In this document: positions 33,329 to 42,380 of the stretch, in pieces
Numbering within the stretch: position 1 is the first letter of the stretch
How the letters are laid out: each line of letters begins with the position of its first letter
Origin: Solimonas sp. K1W22B-7
GTDB taxonomy: Bacteria; Pseudomonadota; Gammaproteobacteria; Nevskiales; Nevskiaceae
DNA: 64,000 bases
NCBI RefSeq assembly: GCF_003428335.1
Contig: NZ_CP031704.1
Location: forward strand, 2,480,001 to 2,544,000
Reading direction: 5' to 3'
Notes under the pieces: generated by a model
Databases searched by the model: none
Told to the model about the DNA's origin: nothing
Seen by the model: the letters and a program-made list of their open reading frames with translations, nothing else
Made by a program: the position numbers and the translations under genes

Positions 33329-33745
33329 GTGGAATCGTCCGATCTTCGCAGCGCCGGCCTCAAGGTTACCCTTCCGCGCCTGAAAATCCTGGAAATGCTG
33401 GAGAGCAACCCGGCCCGCCACATGTCTGCGGAAGACATCTACCGCAAGCTGATGGACTCCGAGGAGGACATCGGCCTGGCCACGGTCTACCGCGTCCTGA
33501 CCCAGTTCGAGGCCGCCGGCCTGGTCAAGCGCCACCATTTCGAGGGCGGCCATGCCGTGTTCGAGCTGGAACGCGGTCCCCACCACGACCACATGGTCAA
33601 CCTCGAAACCGGCGAGGTGGTCGAGTTCGTCAGCGAGGAAATCGAGAAGCTGCAGAAGCTGATCGCCGAGAAGCACGGCTTCGTCGTGGAGGACCATAGC
33701 CTGGTCCTGTATGTGCGACCGAAGAGCAGCAAGAAGAAGAACTGA
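33329..33745 (+). CDS. fur: ferric uptake regulator Fur
   Basis: This 138-aa iron-responsive repressor starts with GTG at 33329, giving ESSDLRSAGLKVTLPRLKILE, the usual Fur N-terminus. The winged helix includes MSAEDIYRKLM and ATVYRVLTQFEAAGLV. The regulatory metal site shows HHFEGG and GPHHDHMVN. The two cysteines that form the structural zinc site in E. coli Fur (CxxC after the HHDH segment) are absent, as in several other gammaproteobacterial Fur proteins. It is followed by paired hairpins and by recN on the opposite strand. Confidence 0.96.
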   Translation: MESSDLRSAGLKVTLPRLKILEMLESNPARHMSAEDIYRKLMDSEEDIGLATVYRVLTQFEAAGLVKRHHFEGGHAVFELERGPHHDHMVNLETGEVVEFVSEEIEKLQKLIAEKHGFVVEDHSLVLYVRPKSSKKKN

Positions 33746-33754
33746 CCTCAAGTT

Positions 33755-33880
33755 CCCTCTCCCGCTGGCGGGAGAGGGGCAGGGTGAGGGTGTCTGTAGA
33801 TGGGCAGGGTGGTCGCTTGCCCCGATTTCCAGAAACCCTCTCCCGGCCTTCGGCCACCCTCTCCCGCAAGCGGGAGAGGG
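33755..33880. repeat. pair of REP-like hairpins between fur and recN
   Basis: Two near-identical hairpins lie at 33755-33778 and 33857-33880. Each consists of CCCTCTCCCGC, a 2-3 nt spacer and GCGGGAGAGGG, and they flank a GGCAGGGTGAGGGTG segment and its inverted partner. This looks like a BIME-style REP doublet in the 3' spacer of convergent genes, and it could also end transcripts from both sides. Confidence 0.7.
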
Positions 33881-33887
33881 GACAGAT

Positions 33888-35573
33888 TCAGGCTTTCGCC
33901 GCCCGCTGCAGCAAATCCTTCGCATGGTTCAGCGCCGCGCTCGTGATTTCCACGCCGCCCTGCATGCGCGCCAGCTCCTCGACGCGGTCCTTCTGGGCCA
34001 GCGGCCGCACCCGGGTATAGGTCTGGCCTGACTTCACTTCCTTGGCGATGGCGAACTGCTGGTGGCCCTGGGCGGCGACCTGCGCCAGGTGGGTCACGCA
34101 GAGCACCTGGCCCTGCTGGCCGCCCAGCTCCCGCAGCTTCTGGCCCACTACCTCGGCGACGCCGCCGCTGATGCCGGCGTCCACCTCGTCGAAGATCATG
34201 GTGGCGGCGCCGGAGCGCTGCTGGCCCACCACCTGCACCGCCAGCGAGACGCGCGACAGTTCGCCGCCGGAGGCGACCTTGGCCAGGGCGCGTGGCGGCT
34301 GGCCGGGGTTGGCGCTGAAGTCGAAGCGCACCTCGTCGTCGCCGCTGGCGCGCGGGCGGCCCTCGGCGTCGGTCTCCACCGCCGCCAGGAACTGCGCATT
34401 GGCCATGCCCAACTGGCGCACGATCGCCGAAACCTGCTCACTGAAACCCTTGGCGGCCTTGCGCCGGGCCGTGCCCAGCTTCGCCGCGGCCTCGCGGTAG
34501 CGCTTCAGCGCGGCCTTGCGCTTGCTCTCCAGGGCTTCCATCTGCCCGGCGGCATCTTCCATCCCGCCCAGTTCCTCGCGCAGGCCCGCCAGCTTCTGCG
34601 GCAGTTCGGCGGGACGGATGCGGTGCTTGCGCGCCAGTTCGTGGATGTCGGCCATGCGCTGTTCCAGCTGGGCCAGGTGTTCCGGGTCCAGGTCCAGCTT
34701 GCCGAGCAGGCGGTTGAGCGAATCGGCGGCCTCGCGCACCTGCGCCTGGGCGCTCTCGGCCAGGTCCAGGGCTTCACGGAAGCCTTCGTGCAGCGGCACC
34801 AGGCCGCTGAGCAGGGCGCTGGCGGTGGCCAGCTGGTCATAGAGGCTGGATTCGGCGCCGTAGAGCAGTTCCTGCGCCTGGCCACCGTCCTGCACCAGGC
34901 GGCCGGCATTGGCCAGGCGGCGATGCTCGGTTTCCACCTGCTCGATCTCGCCTTCGCCCAGGTTCAGGGCTTCCAGCTCGCTGAGCTGGAAGCGCAGGTA
35001 GTCCAGCTGCGCCGGGTCGCGGCTGCCGGCGGTGCGCAGGCGCTCGATCTGGCGCTCGACCTCGCCGTGCTCCTTTGCCGCCTCGCGCACCGCGTCCAGC
35101 GCCGTGCCGTGGTCGCCGTACTGGTCGAGCAGGCCGCGCTGCACCTCAGGACGCAGCAGGGTCTGGCTCTCGGACTGGCCGAAGATCTCGATCAGGCGTT
35201 CGCCCAGCTCGCGCAGCGGCCCGGCATTGACCGGCTGGCCGTTGACGAAGGCGCGGGTGCGGCCCTCGGCATAGACCACGCGGCGCACCAGGCAGCGGCC
35301 CGGCTCGTCCTCGTCGCGCAGTTCCTGCTCCGCCAGCCAGGCAACGGCATCGCCCGCGTCGTCCAGCGCGAACTCGGCGCTGACCTCGGCTTTCTCCTGG
35401 CCGCTGCGCACCAGGCTGGCGTCGGCACGGCTGCCGATGACCAGGCCGATGGCGTCGATCAGGATCGATTTGCCCGCGCCGGTCTCGCCGGTCAGCGTGG
35501 TGAAGCCGCGGCCGAAATCCAGGGCCAGCTCGTCGATGATGGCGAGGTTCTTGATCTGCAGGTGGGTCAGCAT
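33888..35573 (-). CDS. recN: DNA repair protein RecN
   Basis: This 561-aa SMC-like ATPase acts in recombinational repair of double-strand breaks. The start at 35573 gives LTHLQIKNLAIIDELALDF, the standard RecN beginning, followed by Walker A GETGAGKS. A long coiled-coil middle (about residues 160-360) is rich in Glu/Leu/Arg. The C-terminal half has the signature SGGELSRVSLA and Walker B MIFDEVDAGISGG. Upstream in-frame codons to 35627 belong to a non-conserved extension. It lies 17 bp after nadK on the same strand, so the two are probably co-transcribed. Confidence 0.95.
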   Translation of the reverse strand: MLTHLQIKNLAIIDELALDFGRGFTTLTGETGAGKSILIDAIGLVIGSRADASLVRSGQEKAEVSAEFALDDAGDAVAWLAEQELRDEDEPGRCLVRRVVYAEGRTRAFVNGQPVNAGPLRELGERLIEIFGQSESQTLLRPEVQRGLLDQYGDHGTALDAVREAAKEHGEVERQIERLRTAGSRDPAQLDYLRFQLSELEALNLGEGEIEQVETEHRRLANAGRLVQDGGQAQELLYGAESSLYDQLATASALLSGLVPLHEGFREALDLAESAQAQVREAADSLNRLLGKLDLDPEHLAQLEQRMADIHELARKHRIRPAELPQKLAGLREELGGMEDAAGQMEALESKRKAALKRYREAAAKLGTARRKAAKGFSEQVSAIVRQLGMANAQFLAAVETDAEGRPRASGDDEVRFDFSANPGQPPRALAKVASGGELSRVSLAVQVVGQQRSGAATMIFDEVDAGISGGVAEVVGQKLRELGGQQGQVLCVTHLAQVAAQGHQQFAIAKEVKSGQTYTRVRPLAQKDRVEELARMQGGVEITSAALNHAKDLLQRAAKA

Positions 35574-35590
35574 GGGTAAGGCGTAGAAGT

Positions 35591-36481
35591 TCAGCCGGGC
35601 TTGCGCTGGGCGGGGCCTCGGCCCCAATGAAGTTTGTTGCGCAACAGGTTGAAGTAACTGTAGTTCTTGGGGTGGATCAGGCTCAGGGGCCAGTCCGCGC
35701 GCGACACTTCCACGGCGTCGCCGGGCTGCAGGATCTCGCTGGTCTGGCCGTCGCAGGTGAGCATCACGCGGGTGCCCTCGGCGCCGCCCAGGACCAGGCG
35801 CACGGCCTGCCGGGCGCTGACCACGATGGGGCGGTCCGACAGGGTGTGCGGGCAGATCGGCACCAGGGCCAGGGCGTCGAGCGAGGGGTGCACCACCGGG
35901 CCGCCGCCGGACAGGGCATAGGCGGTGGAGCCGGTGGGCGAGGCGATGATGAAGCCATCGGCGCGGTGCTGGGAGATGAATTCACCCTCGATCCAGGTTT
36001 CGAATTCCAGCATGCGGATCGCCGCCTGGTTGCGGATGACCACGTCGTTGACCGCCAGCACCGGCTGCACCGGCTCGCCGTTGCGCAGGATGCGGCAGCT
36101 CAGCAGCAGCCGGTCTTCACGCACGAACTCGCCCGCGAAGATGGCCGCCAGGCTTTCGCGCATGTCCTCCGGGGTCACGTCCACCATGAAGCCGAGGCGG
36201 CCCTGGTTGATGCCCAGCAGGGGCACGCCGGCCGGCGCCAGCTCGCGCGCGGCGGCCAGCAGGGTGCCGTCGCCACCGACCACCACCACCAGGTCGCAGC
36301 GCCGGGCGAGGTCGGCGCGGGTCACAAAACTGACCGGCTCGTCCACCAGGTCGGCGCTGTAGGTGTCCACCAGCACGGTGCGGCCCAGTTCCTGCAAGTG
36401 TCGGCACAGCGCGTTCAGCACAGGCGCAACCTGGGGGCTGCGGTGCTTGCCGATCACACCGACGGTCTTGAAGTGGGTCAT
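35591..36481 (-). CDS. nadK: NAD kinase
   Basis: This 296-aa cytosolic enzyme phosphorylates NAD to NADP with ATP. The diagnostic VVVGGDGTLL (GGDG) motif is present near residue 67. LGINQGRLGFMVD, NDVVIRNQ, and the NAD-site segment ADGFIIASPTGSTAYALSGGGP follow (residues about 175-196). Length and architecture are standard. The gene precedes recN and is divergent from hrcA across a 374-bp spacer with an unusual repeat element. Confidence 0.96.
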   Translation of the reverse strand: MTHFKTVGVIGKHRSPQVAPVLNALCRHLQELGRTVLVDTYSADLVDEPVSFVTRADLARRCDLVVVVGGDGTLLAAARELAPAGVPLLGINQGRLGFMVDVTPEDMRESLAAIFAGEFVREDRLLLSCRILRNGEPVQPVLAVNDVVIRNQAAIRMLEFETWIEGEFISQHRADGFIIASPTGSTAYALSGGGPVVHPSLDALALVPICPHTLSDRPIVVSARQAVRLVLGGAEGTRVMLTCDGQTSEILQPGDAVEVSRADWPLSLIHPKNYSYFNLLRNKLHWGRGPAQRKPG

Positions 36482-36579
36482 GGGGAGCTTTGGGGGCTGA
36501 TACCGCGAAAAAATACCATGAAACCTCGCCGTCCTGATGCGTTCGTGCTATTGAATTGCGGTAACAAGTTCTTCATTTT

Positions 36580-36853
36580 CTGGAGCCTATCCGTAAGCGA
36601 TACGTCCACGCGTTGCTGCCAGAAATCGCGCCAGGCTCAGCCGGTCGATGCGCGGTTGGGTGGGCCCCAATAAGCAGCGGCCGGCGCCGCATGGCGCGAT
36701 TTCTGGCGCAACCCTTCGGGACGGGGCCATTTTCGCGCCCCGCGGCCCCTATCGCCCCTTATGTACGTCGAGTACACCGCGGGTCGATAGGGTTAGCGGG
36801 ACACGAAAATGGCACGCCGTCGCGTGGACGTATCGCTTACGGATAGACTCCAG
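36580..36853. repeat. 274-bp nested inverted-repeat element upstream of hrcA
   Basis: Outer 33-bp arms at 36580-36612 and 36821-36853 match with a single mismatch. Inside are two more hairpins: arms 36613-36633/36692-36711 (20 bp, one bulge) and arms 36726-36754/36785-36813 (29 nt, about five mismatches), the latter capped by a TGTAC-GTCGA-GTACA loop. The whole would fold as a three-way junction. No reading frame inside looks real, and no clear target-site duplication is seen. It ends 2 bp before the hrcA start codon, so the right arm includes any hrcA ribosome site. It could be a MITE-like element or a structured 5' leader. Confidence 0.75.
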
Positions 36854-36855
36854 CT

Positions 36856-37896
36856 ATGTCGAATCCCCTGGACTCCCGCGCCGCCGAGCTGCTGAAGCTG
36901 CTGGTCGAGCGCTATATCCACGATGGTCAGCCAGTGGGCTCACGCACGCTGTCGCGGATGGCTGCCCTGGGCTTGTCGCCGGCCACGATCCGCAACGTCA
37001 TGGCGGACCTGGACGAGTTGGGTTTCGTGGCCTCGCCGCATACCTCGGCCGGGCGCATCCCGACCACGCGCGGCTACCGTTACTTCGTCAACAACATGCT
37101 GGCGCCGGAGCCGCTGACCGACGCCGAGCGCGATCGCATCACCGAAACCCTGGTGCCGGAGCGCGCCCGCTCCGAGGCCGACCTGGTGCAGGCCGCCTCG
37201 GCGCTGCTGTCGCAGATCTCGCACATGGCCGGCGTGGTCACGGTGCCGCGGCGCAACCTGGCGCTGCTGCGGCAGGTGGAATTCCTGCCGCTGTCCGGCA
37301 ACCGCGTGCTGGCGATCCTGGTGGTGAACCAGGCCGAGGTCCAGAACCGCGTGATCCATACCGAGCGCCCCTATGGCGCCGACGAGCTGGGCCGCTACGC
37401 CGCGTTGCTCAACGAGCAGTTCGCCGGCCGTGACCTGGTGAGCCTGCGCAATGCGCTGATGAGCGACGCCATCGACACCCAGAACCGCCTGAACCTGCAC
37501 CTGCGCGACGCCGCCTCCATGGCCGAGCAGGCAGTGACCGGCGACCGCCCCCCGGACTACGTCCTGGCCGGCGGCAGCAACCTGATGGGCTTCCAGGAGC
37601 TGGGCGACGTGCAGCGCCTGCGCAACCTGTTCGACGCCCTGGACCGCAAGCGCGACCTGCTCAACCTGTTCGACCAGTGCCTGGGGGCCGACGGCGTGCA
37701 GATCTTCATCGGCGACGAATCCGGCTACCGCGTGCTGGACGAGTGCAGCGTGGTCACCGCGCCGTACTTCGTCGAGGGCCAGGTGGCCGGCGTGCTGGGC
37801 GTCATCGGCCCCACTCGCATGGCCTACCACCGCATCATCCCGCTGGTGCAGGAAACCGCCCGGGTACTGACCCAGGGCTTGAAAACCGGCGGTTAG
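36856..37896 (+). CDS. hrcA: heat-inducible transcription repressor HrcA
   Basis: This 346-aa repressor of class I heat-shock genes opens with a winged-helix domain: SRAAELLKLLVERYIHDG, PVGSRTL, and the recognition region LSPATIRNVMADLDELGF. The linker TSAGRIPTTRGYRYFVN and the GAF-like C-terminal domain (LVVNQAEVQNRVI; IFIGDESG) follow. It normally binds CIRCE inverted repeats. I could not find a CIRCE sequence upstream of hrcA, grpE or dnaK in this window. It is the first gene of hrcA-grpE-dnaK-dnaJ. The upstream leader is filled by the inverted-repeat element at 36580-36853. Confidence 0.96.
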   Translation: MSNPLDSRAAELLKLLVERYIHDGQPVGSRTLSRMAALGLSPATIRNVMADLDELGFVASPHTSAGRIPTTRGYRYFVNNMLAPEPLTDAERDRITETLVPERARSEADLVQAASALLSQISHMAGVVTVPRRNLALLRQVEFLPLSGNRVLAILVVNQAEVQNRVIHTERPYGADELGRYAALLNEQFAGRDLVSLRNALMSDAIDTQNRLNLHLRDAASMAEQAVTGDRPPDYVLAGGSNLMGFQELGDVQRLRNLFDALDRKRDLLNLFDQCLGADGVQIFIGDESGYRVLDECSVVTAPYFVEGQVAGVLGVIGPTRMAYHRIIPLVQETARVLTQGLKTGG

Positions 37897-37918
37897 GCCC
37901 CAAAACCCCTGCAGGCGA

Positions 37919-37948
37919 CGTCCGCGTAAGGCGCGGACGGCGTTTTTT
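37919..37948 (+). terminator. intrinsic terminator or attenuator between hrcA and grpE
   Basis: The stem CGTCCGCG / CGCGGACG (8 bp, 5-nt loop) is followed three bases later by TTTTTT. It should end or reduce transcription from hrcA into grpE, implying that grpE-dnaK-dnaJ also has its own promoter. Confidence 0.75.
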
Positions 37949-38005
37949 CATTATCCTGCGCGCCCCTGAAGGGCCAGAAACCCCATTTTTACGCCAAACA
38001 CCGAC

Positions 38006-38542
38006 ATGACAGCCACGCCGGAAACCCAGGCTCCCACGGACGAACTGCCGTCCGATCCCAACGCCGAAATCGCCGCCCTGAGCCAGGAGCTGGAACAGGC
38101 CCGGGCCGAGGCCGCCGCCGCCAGGGACGCGCAGCTGCGCGCCGCCGCCGACCTGGAAAACACCCGCCGCCGCCTCGAGCGCGATGCCGCCAGCAGCCTC
38201 AAGTTCGCCAACGAGCGCCTGCTGGGTGACCTGCTGGCGGTGGCCGACAGCCTGGAACTGGGCCTCAAGGCCGCCGACGGCGATGCCGCCGCCAAGGCCA
38301 TGGCCGACGGCATGCAGCTGACCTACCGCCAGCTGATGGCGGTGCTGGAGAAGCACGGCGTGAAGGTGGTGGACCCCACCGGCCAGCCCTTCAACCCGGA
38401 TCACCATCAGGCCATGACCATGGCGGAGTCGGCCGAGCTGCCGCCCAACCATGTGGTCAGCACCCTGCAGAAGGGCTACCTGCTGCAGGAGCGCCTGCTG
38501 CGCCCGGCCATGGTCGTCGTTTCGCGGGCCCCGGCCGCCTGA
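38006..38542 (+). CDS. grpE: nucleotide exchange factor GrpE
   Basis: This 178-aa cochaperone releases ADP from DnaK. The N-terminal third is acidic and coiled (EIAALSQELEQARAEAAAARD), followed by AAADLENTRRRLERDAASS. The C-terminal beta-wing has VKVVDPTGQPFNPDHHQAM and VVSTLQKGYLLQERLLRPAMVVVSR. The length is normal. It lies 109 bp after hrcA, beyond a hairpin terminator, and 72 bp before dnaK. Confidence 0.96.
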   Translation: MTATPETQAPTDELPSDPNAEIAALSQELEQARAEAAAARDAQLRAAADLENTRRRLERDAASSLKFANERLLGDLLAVADSLELGLKAADGDAAAKAMADGMQLTYRQLMAVLEKHGVKVVDPTGQPFNPDHHQAMTMAESAELPPNHVVSTLQKGYLLQERLLRPAMVVVSRAPAA

Positions 38543-38614
38543 GCGGGCTCTTGAATTGCCCCGCCGCGCCATCAATTAACGCATAAGCAACGAATTTCAC
38601 GGAGTATCTGAGCA

Positions 38615-40549
38615 ATGTCCAAGATCATCGGTATCGACCTCGGCACCACCAACAGCTGCGTTGCCGTCCTCGAAGGCGGCAGCGTCAAGGTCATCGAAAA
38701 TGCCGAGGGCGAGCGCACCACGCCGTCCATCGTCGCCTACACCGACGACGCCAACCCGATCACCGGCCGCGCCGCCAAGCGCCAGGCCGTGACCAACCCG
38801 CACAACACCCTGTACGCGGTGAAGCGCCTGATCGGCCGCCGTTTCGAGGATGCCGAGGTCCAGAAGGCGGTCAAGCACTCGCCGTTCAAGATCATCAAGG
38901 CCGACAACGGCGACGCCTGGGTCGACGTCAAGGGCAAGAAGCTGGCGCCGCAGCAGGTGTCCGCCGAAATCCTGATGAAGATGAAGAAGACCGCCGAGGA
39001 CTATCTCGGCCACCCGGTGACCGAGGCGGTCATCACGGTGCCGGCCTACTTCAACGACAGCCAGCGCCAGGCCACCAAGGACGCCGGTCGCATCGCCGGC
39101 CTCGAGGTCAAGCGCATCATCAACGAGCCGACCGCGGCCGCGCTGGCCTTCGGCCTGGACAAGGTCAAGGGCGACCGCAAGATCGCGGTCTATGACCTCG
39201 GCGGCGGCACCTTCGACGTGTCGATCATCGACATCGTCGAGGCCGACGGCGAGAAGTCCTTCGAGGTGCTGGCCACCAACGGCGACACCTTCCTGGGCGG
39301 CGAAGACTTCGACCATCGCGTGATCGAGTACATCGCCGGCGAGTTCCAGAAGGAGCAGGGCATCGACCTGCACAAGGACCCGCTGGCCCTGCAGCGCCTG
39401 AAGGAAGCTGCCGAAAAGGCCAAGATCGAGCTGTCCTCGACCACGCAGACCGAGGTCAACCTGCCGTACATCACGGCCGACGCCTCGGGCCCCAAGCACC
39501 TGAACATCAAGCTGACCCGCTCCAAGCTGGAGTCGCTGGTCGACGACCTGATCGCCAAGTCGATGGAGCCCTGCAGGATCGCGCTGAAGGATGCCGGCCT
39601 CAAGGCCAGCGAGATCCAGGACGTGATCCTGGTCGGCGGCCAGACGCGCATGCCCAAGGTGCAGGAAGCGGTCAAGAACTTCTTCGGCAAGGAGCCGCGC
39701 AAGGACGTCAATCCTGACGAGGCCGTCGCCGTGGGCGCCGCCGTGCAGGGTGCCGTGCTGTCCGGCGACCGCAAGGACGTGCTGCTGCTCGACGTGACCC
39801 CGCTGTCGCTGGGTATCGAGACCCAGGGCGGCCGCATGACCAAGCTGATCGAGAAGAACACCACGATCCCGACCAAGAAGTCGGAGACCTTCACCACGGC
39901 CGAGGACAACCAGACCGCCGTGACGATCCAGGTCTACCAGGGCGAGCGTGAAGTGGCCTCGGCCAACAAGTCGCTGGGCCGCTTCGACCTGGCCGGCATC
40001 GCGCCGGCGCCGCGCGGCATGCCGCAGGTCGAGGTGATCTTCGACATCGACGCCAACGGCATCCTGCACGTCACCGCCAAGGACAAGGCCACCGGCAAGG
40101 AGCAGTCGATCCGCATCACCGCCAACTCGGGCCTGTCGGAAGACGAGATCCAGAAGATGGTGAAGGACGCCGAGGCCCATGCCGAGGAAGACAAGAAGTT
40201 CGGCGAACTGCTGACCGCGCGCAACCAGGCCGAGGGCATGGCGCACGCCGTCGAGAAGTCGCTGAAGGACCTGGGCGAGCAGGTGCAGGCCGACGAGAAG
40301 AAGGCCATCGAGGATGCACTGGCCGCGCTGCGTGAAGCGGCGAAGGGCGAGGACAAGGCCGAGATCGAGGCCAAGACCACGGCCCTGACCGAAGCCTCCG
40401 GCAAGCTGATGGAGCGCGTCTACGCCGCCAAGGCGGCCGAAGGCGGCGCCGCAGGCGCCGAGGCTCCGGGTGGCGCTTCCGCCGGTGGCGGCTCCAAGGA
40501 CGGCGACGTCGTGGACGCCGAGTTCACCGAGGTGAAGGACAAGAAGTAA
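38615..40549 (+). CDS. dnaK: molecular chaperone DnaK (Hsp70)
   Basis: This 644-aa Hsp70 has the N-terminal ATPase motifs [46 protein letters not shown] and [10 protein letters not shown]. The linker and start of the substrate domain, [19 protein letters not shown], come next. A helical lid ends in a Gly/Ala-rich stretch and [10 protein letters not shown]. All canonical features are intact. A CTTGAAT at 38550-38556 followed by CGCCATCA is a possible sigma32-type promoter, though the spacer (10 nt) is short. It works with GrpE and DnaJ encoded on either side. Confidence 0.98.
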   Translation: MSKIIGIDLGTTNSCVAVLEGGSVKVIENAEGERTTPSIVAYTDDANPITGRAAKRQAVTNPHNTLYAVKRLIGRRFEDAEVQKAVKHSPFKIIKADNGDAWVDVKGKKLAPQQVSAEILMKMKKTAEDYLGHPVTEAVITVPAYFNDSQRQATKDAGRIAGLEVKRIINEPTAAALAFGLDKVKGDRKIAVYDLGGGTFDVSIIDIVEADGEKSFEVLATNGDTFLGGEDFDHRVIEYIAGEFQKEQGIDLHKDPLALQRLKEAAEKAKIELSSTTQTEVNLPYITADASGPKHLNIKLTRSKLESLVDDLIAKSMEPCRIALKDAGLKASEIQDVILVGGQTRMPKVQEAVKNFFGKEPRKDVNPDEAVAVGAAVQGAVLSGDRKDVLLLDVTPLSLGIETQGGRMTKLIEKNTTIPTKKSETFTTAEDNQTAVTIQVYQGEREVASANKSLGRFDLAGIAPAPRGMPQVEVIFDIDANGILHVTAKDKATGKEQSIRITANSGLSEDEIQKMVKDAEAHAEEDKKFGELLTARNQAEGMAHAVEKSLKDLGEQVQADEKKAIEDALAALREAAKGEDKAEIEAKTTALTEASGKLMERVYAAKAAEGGAAGAEAPGGASAGGGSKDGDVVDAEFTEVKDKK

Positions 40550-40562
40550 GCCCATGCGGGCA

Positions 40563-40604
40563 AAGGGGTGAGGCTCACGGCAATGCTGCCGCGCCTCGCC
40601 CCTT
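40563..40604 (+). promoter_or_regulatory. stem-loop in the dnaK-dnaJ spacer
   Basis: Arms AAGGGGTGAGGC and GCCTCGCCCCTT pair over 11 of 12 positions and enclose a GGCA/TGCC mini-stem. No T-run follows at once, so it is more likely an RNA-stabilising or partial attenuating hairpin than a terminator. Confidence 0.5.
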
Positions 40605-40666
40605 CCGCGTTTCTGGGAGCGGGTTTTGCATTGCTGTTCTAGACAGCGAATTGGGGACGCAGGCGG

Positions 40667-41797
40667 ATGAAGCGCGATTACTACGACGTACTCGGGGTCG
40701 AGAAGACGGCCAACGAGGATGAGCTGAAGAAGGCTTATCGCAAGCTGGCGATGAAGTACCACCCGGACCGCAATCCGGGCGACAAGGCGGCCGAGGAGAA
40801 ATTCAAGGAAGCCAACGAGGCCTACGAGGTGCTCTGCGACGCGCAGAAGCGCGCGGTCTACGACAAGCACGGCCATGAGGGCCTGCAGCGCGGCGGGCCG
40901 GGCGGTTTCGGCGGCGGCGCCGGCGGGTTCTCGGACATCTTCGGCGACGTCTTCGCCGACATCTTCGGTGGCGGCGGCGGTGGCGGGCGCGGTGGTCCGC
41001 GCCGCGGCGCGGACCTGCGCTACATGATGGAGCTGACGCTGGAGCAGGCGGTGTTCGGCAGCACCGAGTCCATCCGCATTCCCACCTGGGGCGAGTGCGA
41101 GCCCTGCCATGGCAACGGCACCGCCGACGGCAAGAAGCCCTCGTCCTGCCCGACCTGCAAGGGCGCCGGTCAGGTGCGCGTGCAGCAGGGCTTCTTCGTG
41201 CTGCAGCAGACCTGCCCGCACTGCCGCGGCCGCGGTACCACCATCACCGATCCCTGCAAGAGCTGCCGCGGTGCCGGCAAGCTCAAGCGCGAGAAAACGC
41301 TGGAAGTGAAGATCCCCGCCGGTGTCGACACCGGCGACCGCATCCGCCTGACCGGCGAAGGCGAGCCGGGCGACAAGGGCGCCACGCCGGGCGACCTGTA
41401 CGTGCAGATCAACGTGCACCCGCACGACTTCTTCGAGCGCGACGGCAACGACCTGCACTGCACCGTGCCGATCTCGATCGTCACCGCGGCCCTGGGCGGC
41501 AAGCTGGAAGTGCCGACGCTGGACAGCAAGGCAGAGATGGACATCCCCGACGGCACGCAGAGCGGCAAGCAGTTCCGCCTGCGCGGCAAGGGTGTGCGCT
41601 CCATCCGCAGCTCCGCCACCGGTGACCTGTACTGCACCGTCATGGTGGAAACCCCGGTCAAGCTCAGCCGGCAGCAGAAAGACCTGCTGCGCGATTTCGG
41701 CAAGACGCTGGAGGGCAAGGACGGCGGTCACCACCACCCGGAAACCTCGTCCTGGCTGAACCGCGCCAAGAGCTTCATCGACGAGCACCTGAAGTAG
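40667..41797 (+). CDS. dnaJ: molecular chaperone DnaJ (Hsp40)
   Basis: This 376-aa type I Hsp40 has a J-domain with [20 protein letters not shown] and the HPD triad in [10 protein letters not shown] glycine-rich linker contains two [11 protein letters not shown]-like segments and a run of glycines. The zinc domain has four CxxCxGxG repeats ([32 protein letters not shown]). C-terminal substrate-binding domains follow. It stimulates DnaK ATPase and delivers clients. It lies 117 bp after dnaK with a hairpin between. Confidence 0.98.
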   Translation: MKRDYYDVLGVEKTANEDELKKAYRKLAMKYHPDRNPGDKAAEEKFKEANEAYEVLCDAQKRAVYDKHGHEGLQRGGPGGFGGGAGGFSDIFGDVFADIFGGGGGGGRGGPRRGADLRYMMELTLEQAVFGSTESIRIPTWGECEPCHGNGTADGKKPSSCPTCKGAGQVRVQQGFFVLQQTCPHCRGRGTTITDPCKSCRGAGKLKREKTLEVKIPAGVDTGDRIRLTGEGEPGDKGATPGDLYVQINVHPHDFFERDGNDLHCTVPISIVTAALGGKLEVPTLDSKAEMDIPDGTQSGKQFRLRGKGVRSIRSSATGDLYCTVMVETPVKLSRQQKDLLRDFGKTLEGKDGGHHHPETSSWLNRAKSFIDEHLK

Positions 41798-41810
41798 CCG
41801 GAGCGCAGCG

Positions 41811-42371
41811 ATGCCCGTGAGCGTGTTGCGCAACTTCGTGCTGGGCACACTGATCCTGATCGCGGTGCTGATCGGCGTCGGTTTCTTCGTGCTGCCCGAC
41901 ACCGCGCGCATCGAGCGCTCGGTGCTGGTGCAGGCCAGCCCGGCGCAGATCTTCCCGCTGGTCAACGGCTTCACGCGCTTCAACCAGTGGCAGCCCTGGG
42001 CGAAGATGGACCCTGCGATGAAGACCGAACGCTCCGGCCCGGCCGAGGGCGTCGGTGCGCGCCAGGCCTGGCACAGCGAGCAGGAGAGCGTCGGCTCCGG
42101 CAGCCTCGAGATCATCGAGTCGCTGCCCAACGAGCGCGTGCGCATGCAGCTGCAGTACACCGGCTTCGACGGCGACAACCGCTCCAGCTTCACGCTGCAG
42201 CCGGAGGGCGAGGGCACGCGCGTGACCTGGCTCTACGAAACCAGCTTCCAGGGCAACATCCTCGGCCGCTGGTTCGGATTGATGCTCGACGGCATGGTCG
42301 GCAAGGACTATGAGGCGGGGCTGTTGAACCTCAAGCTGCTGGCGGAGCGCGAGGCCGCGGCTGCTCGATAG
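41811..42371 (+). CDS. membrane-anchored SRPBCC (START/polyketide-cyclase-like) protein
   Basis: This 186-aa protein has one N-terminal transmembrane helix (GTLILIAVLIGVGFFVL) followed by a SRPBCC hydrophobic-ligand fold. The fold starts IERSVLVQASPAQIFPLVNGF, with FNQWQPWAKMDP and VTWLYETSFQGNILGRWFGL. Such proteins bind lipids or small ligands; the function here is unknown. It starts 13 bp after dnaJ and may be read through from the heat-shock operon. It is unrelated in sequence to the synthases at the left end. Confidence 0.85.
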   Translation: MPVSVLRNFVLGTLILIAVLIGVGFFVLPDTARIERSVLVQASPAQIFPLVNGFTRFNQWQPWAKMDPAMKTERSGPAEGVGARQAWHSEQESVGSGSLEIIESLPNERVRMQLQYTGFDGDNRSSFTLQPEGEGTRVTWLYETSFQGNILGRWFGLMLDGMVGKDYEAGLLNLKLLAEREAAAAR

Positions 42372-42380
42372 GGGTAACTC

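Noticed and set aside
36613-37433. Open frames running through the inverted-repeat element into hrcA
   Set aside because: They start inside the repeats and continue out of frame through hrcA; no transposase-like sequence is present.
37964-37988. Sigma32 promoter directly before grpE (CCTGAAG ... CCCCATTT)
   Set aside because: The -10-like box is perfect, but the spacer is only about 9 nt, too short for a normal sigma32 promoter.
38597-42217. A 1206-codon minus-strand frame opposite dnaK and dnaJ
   Set aside because: Long antisense frames over dnaK are a known artefact of its codon usage. The plus-strand genes are unambiguous.
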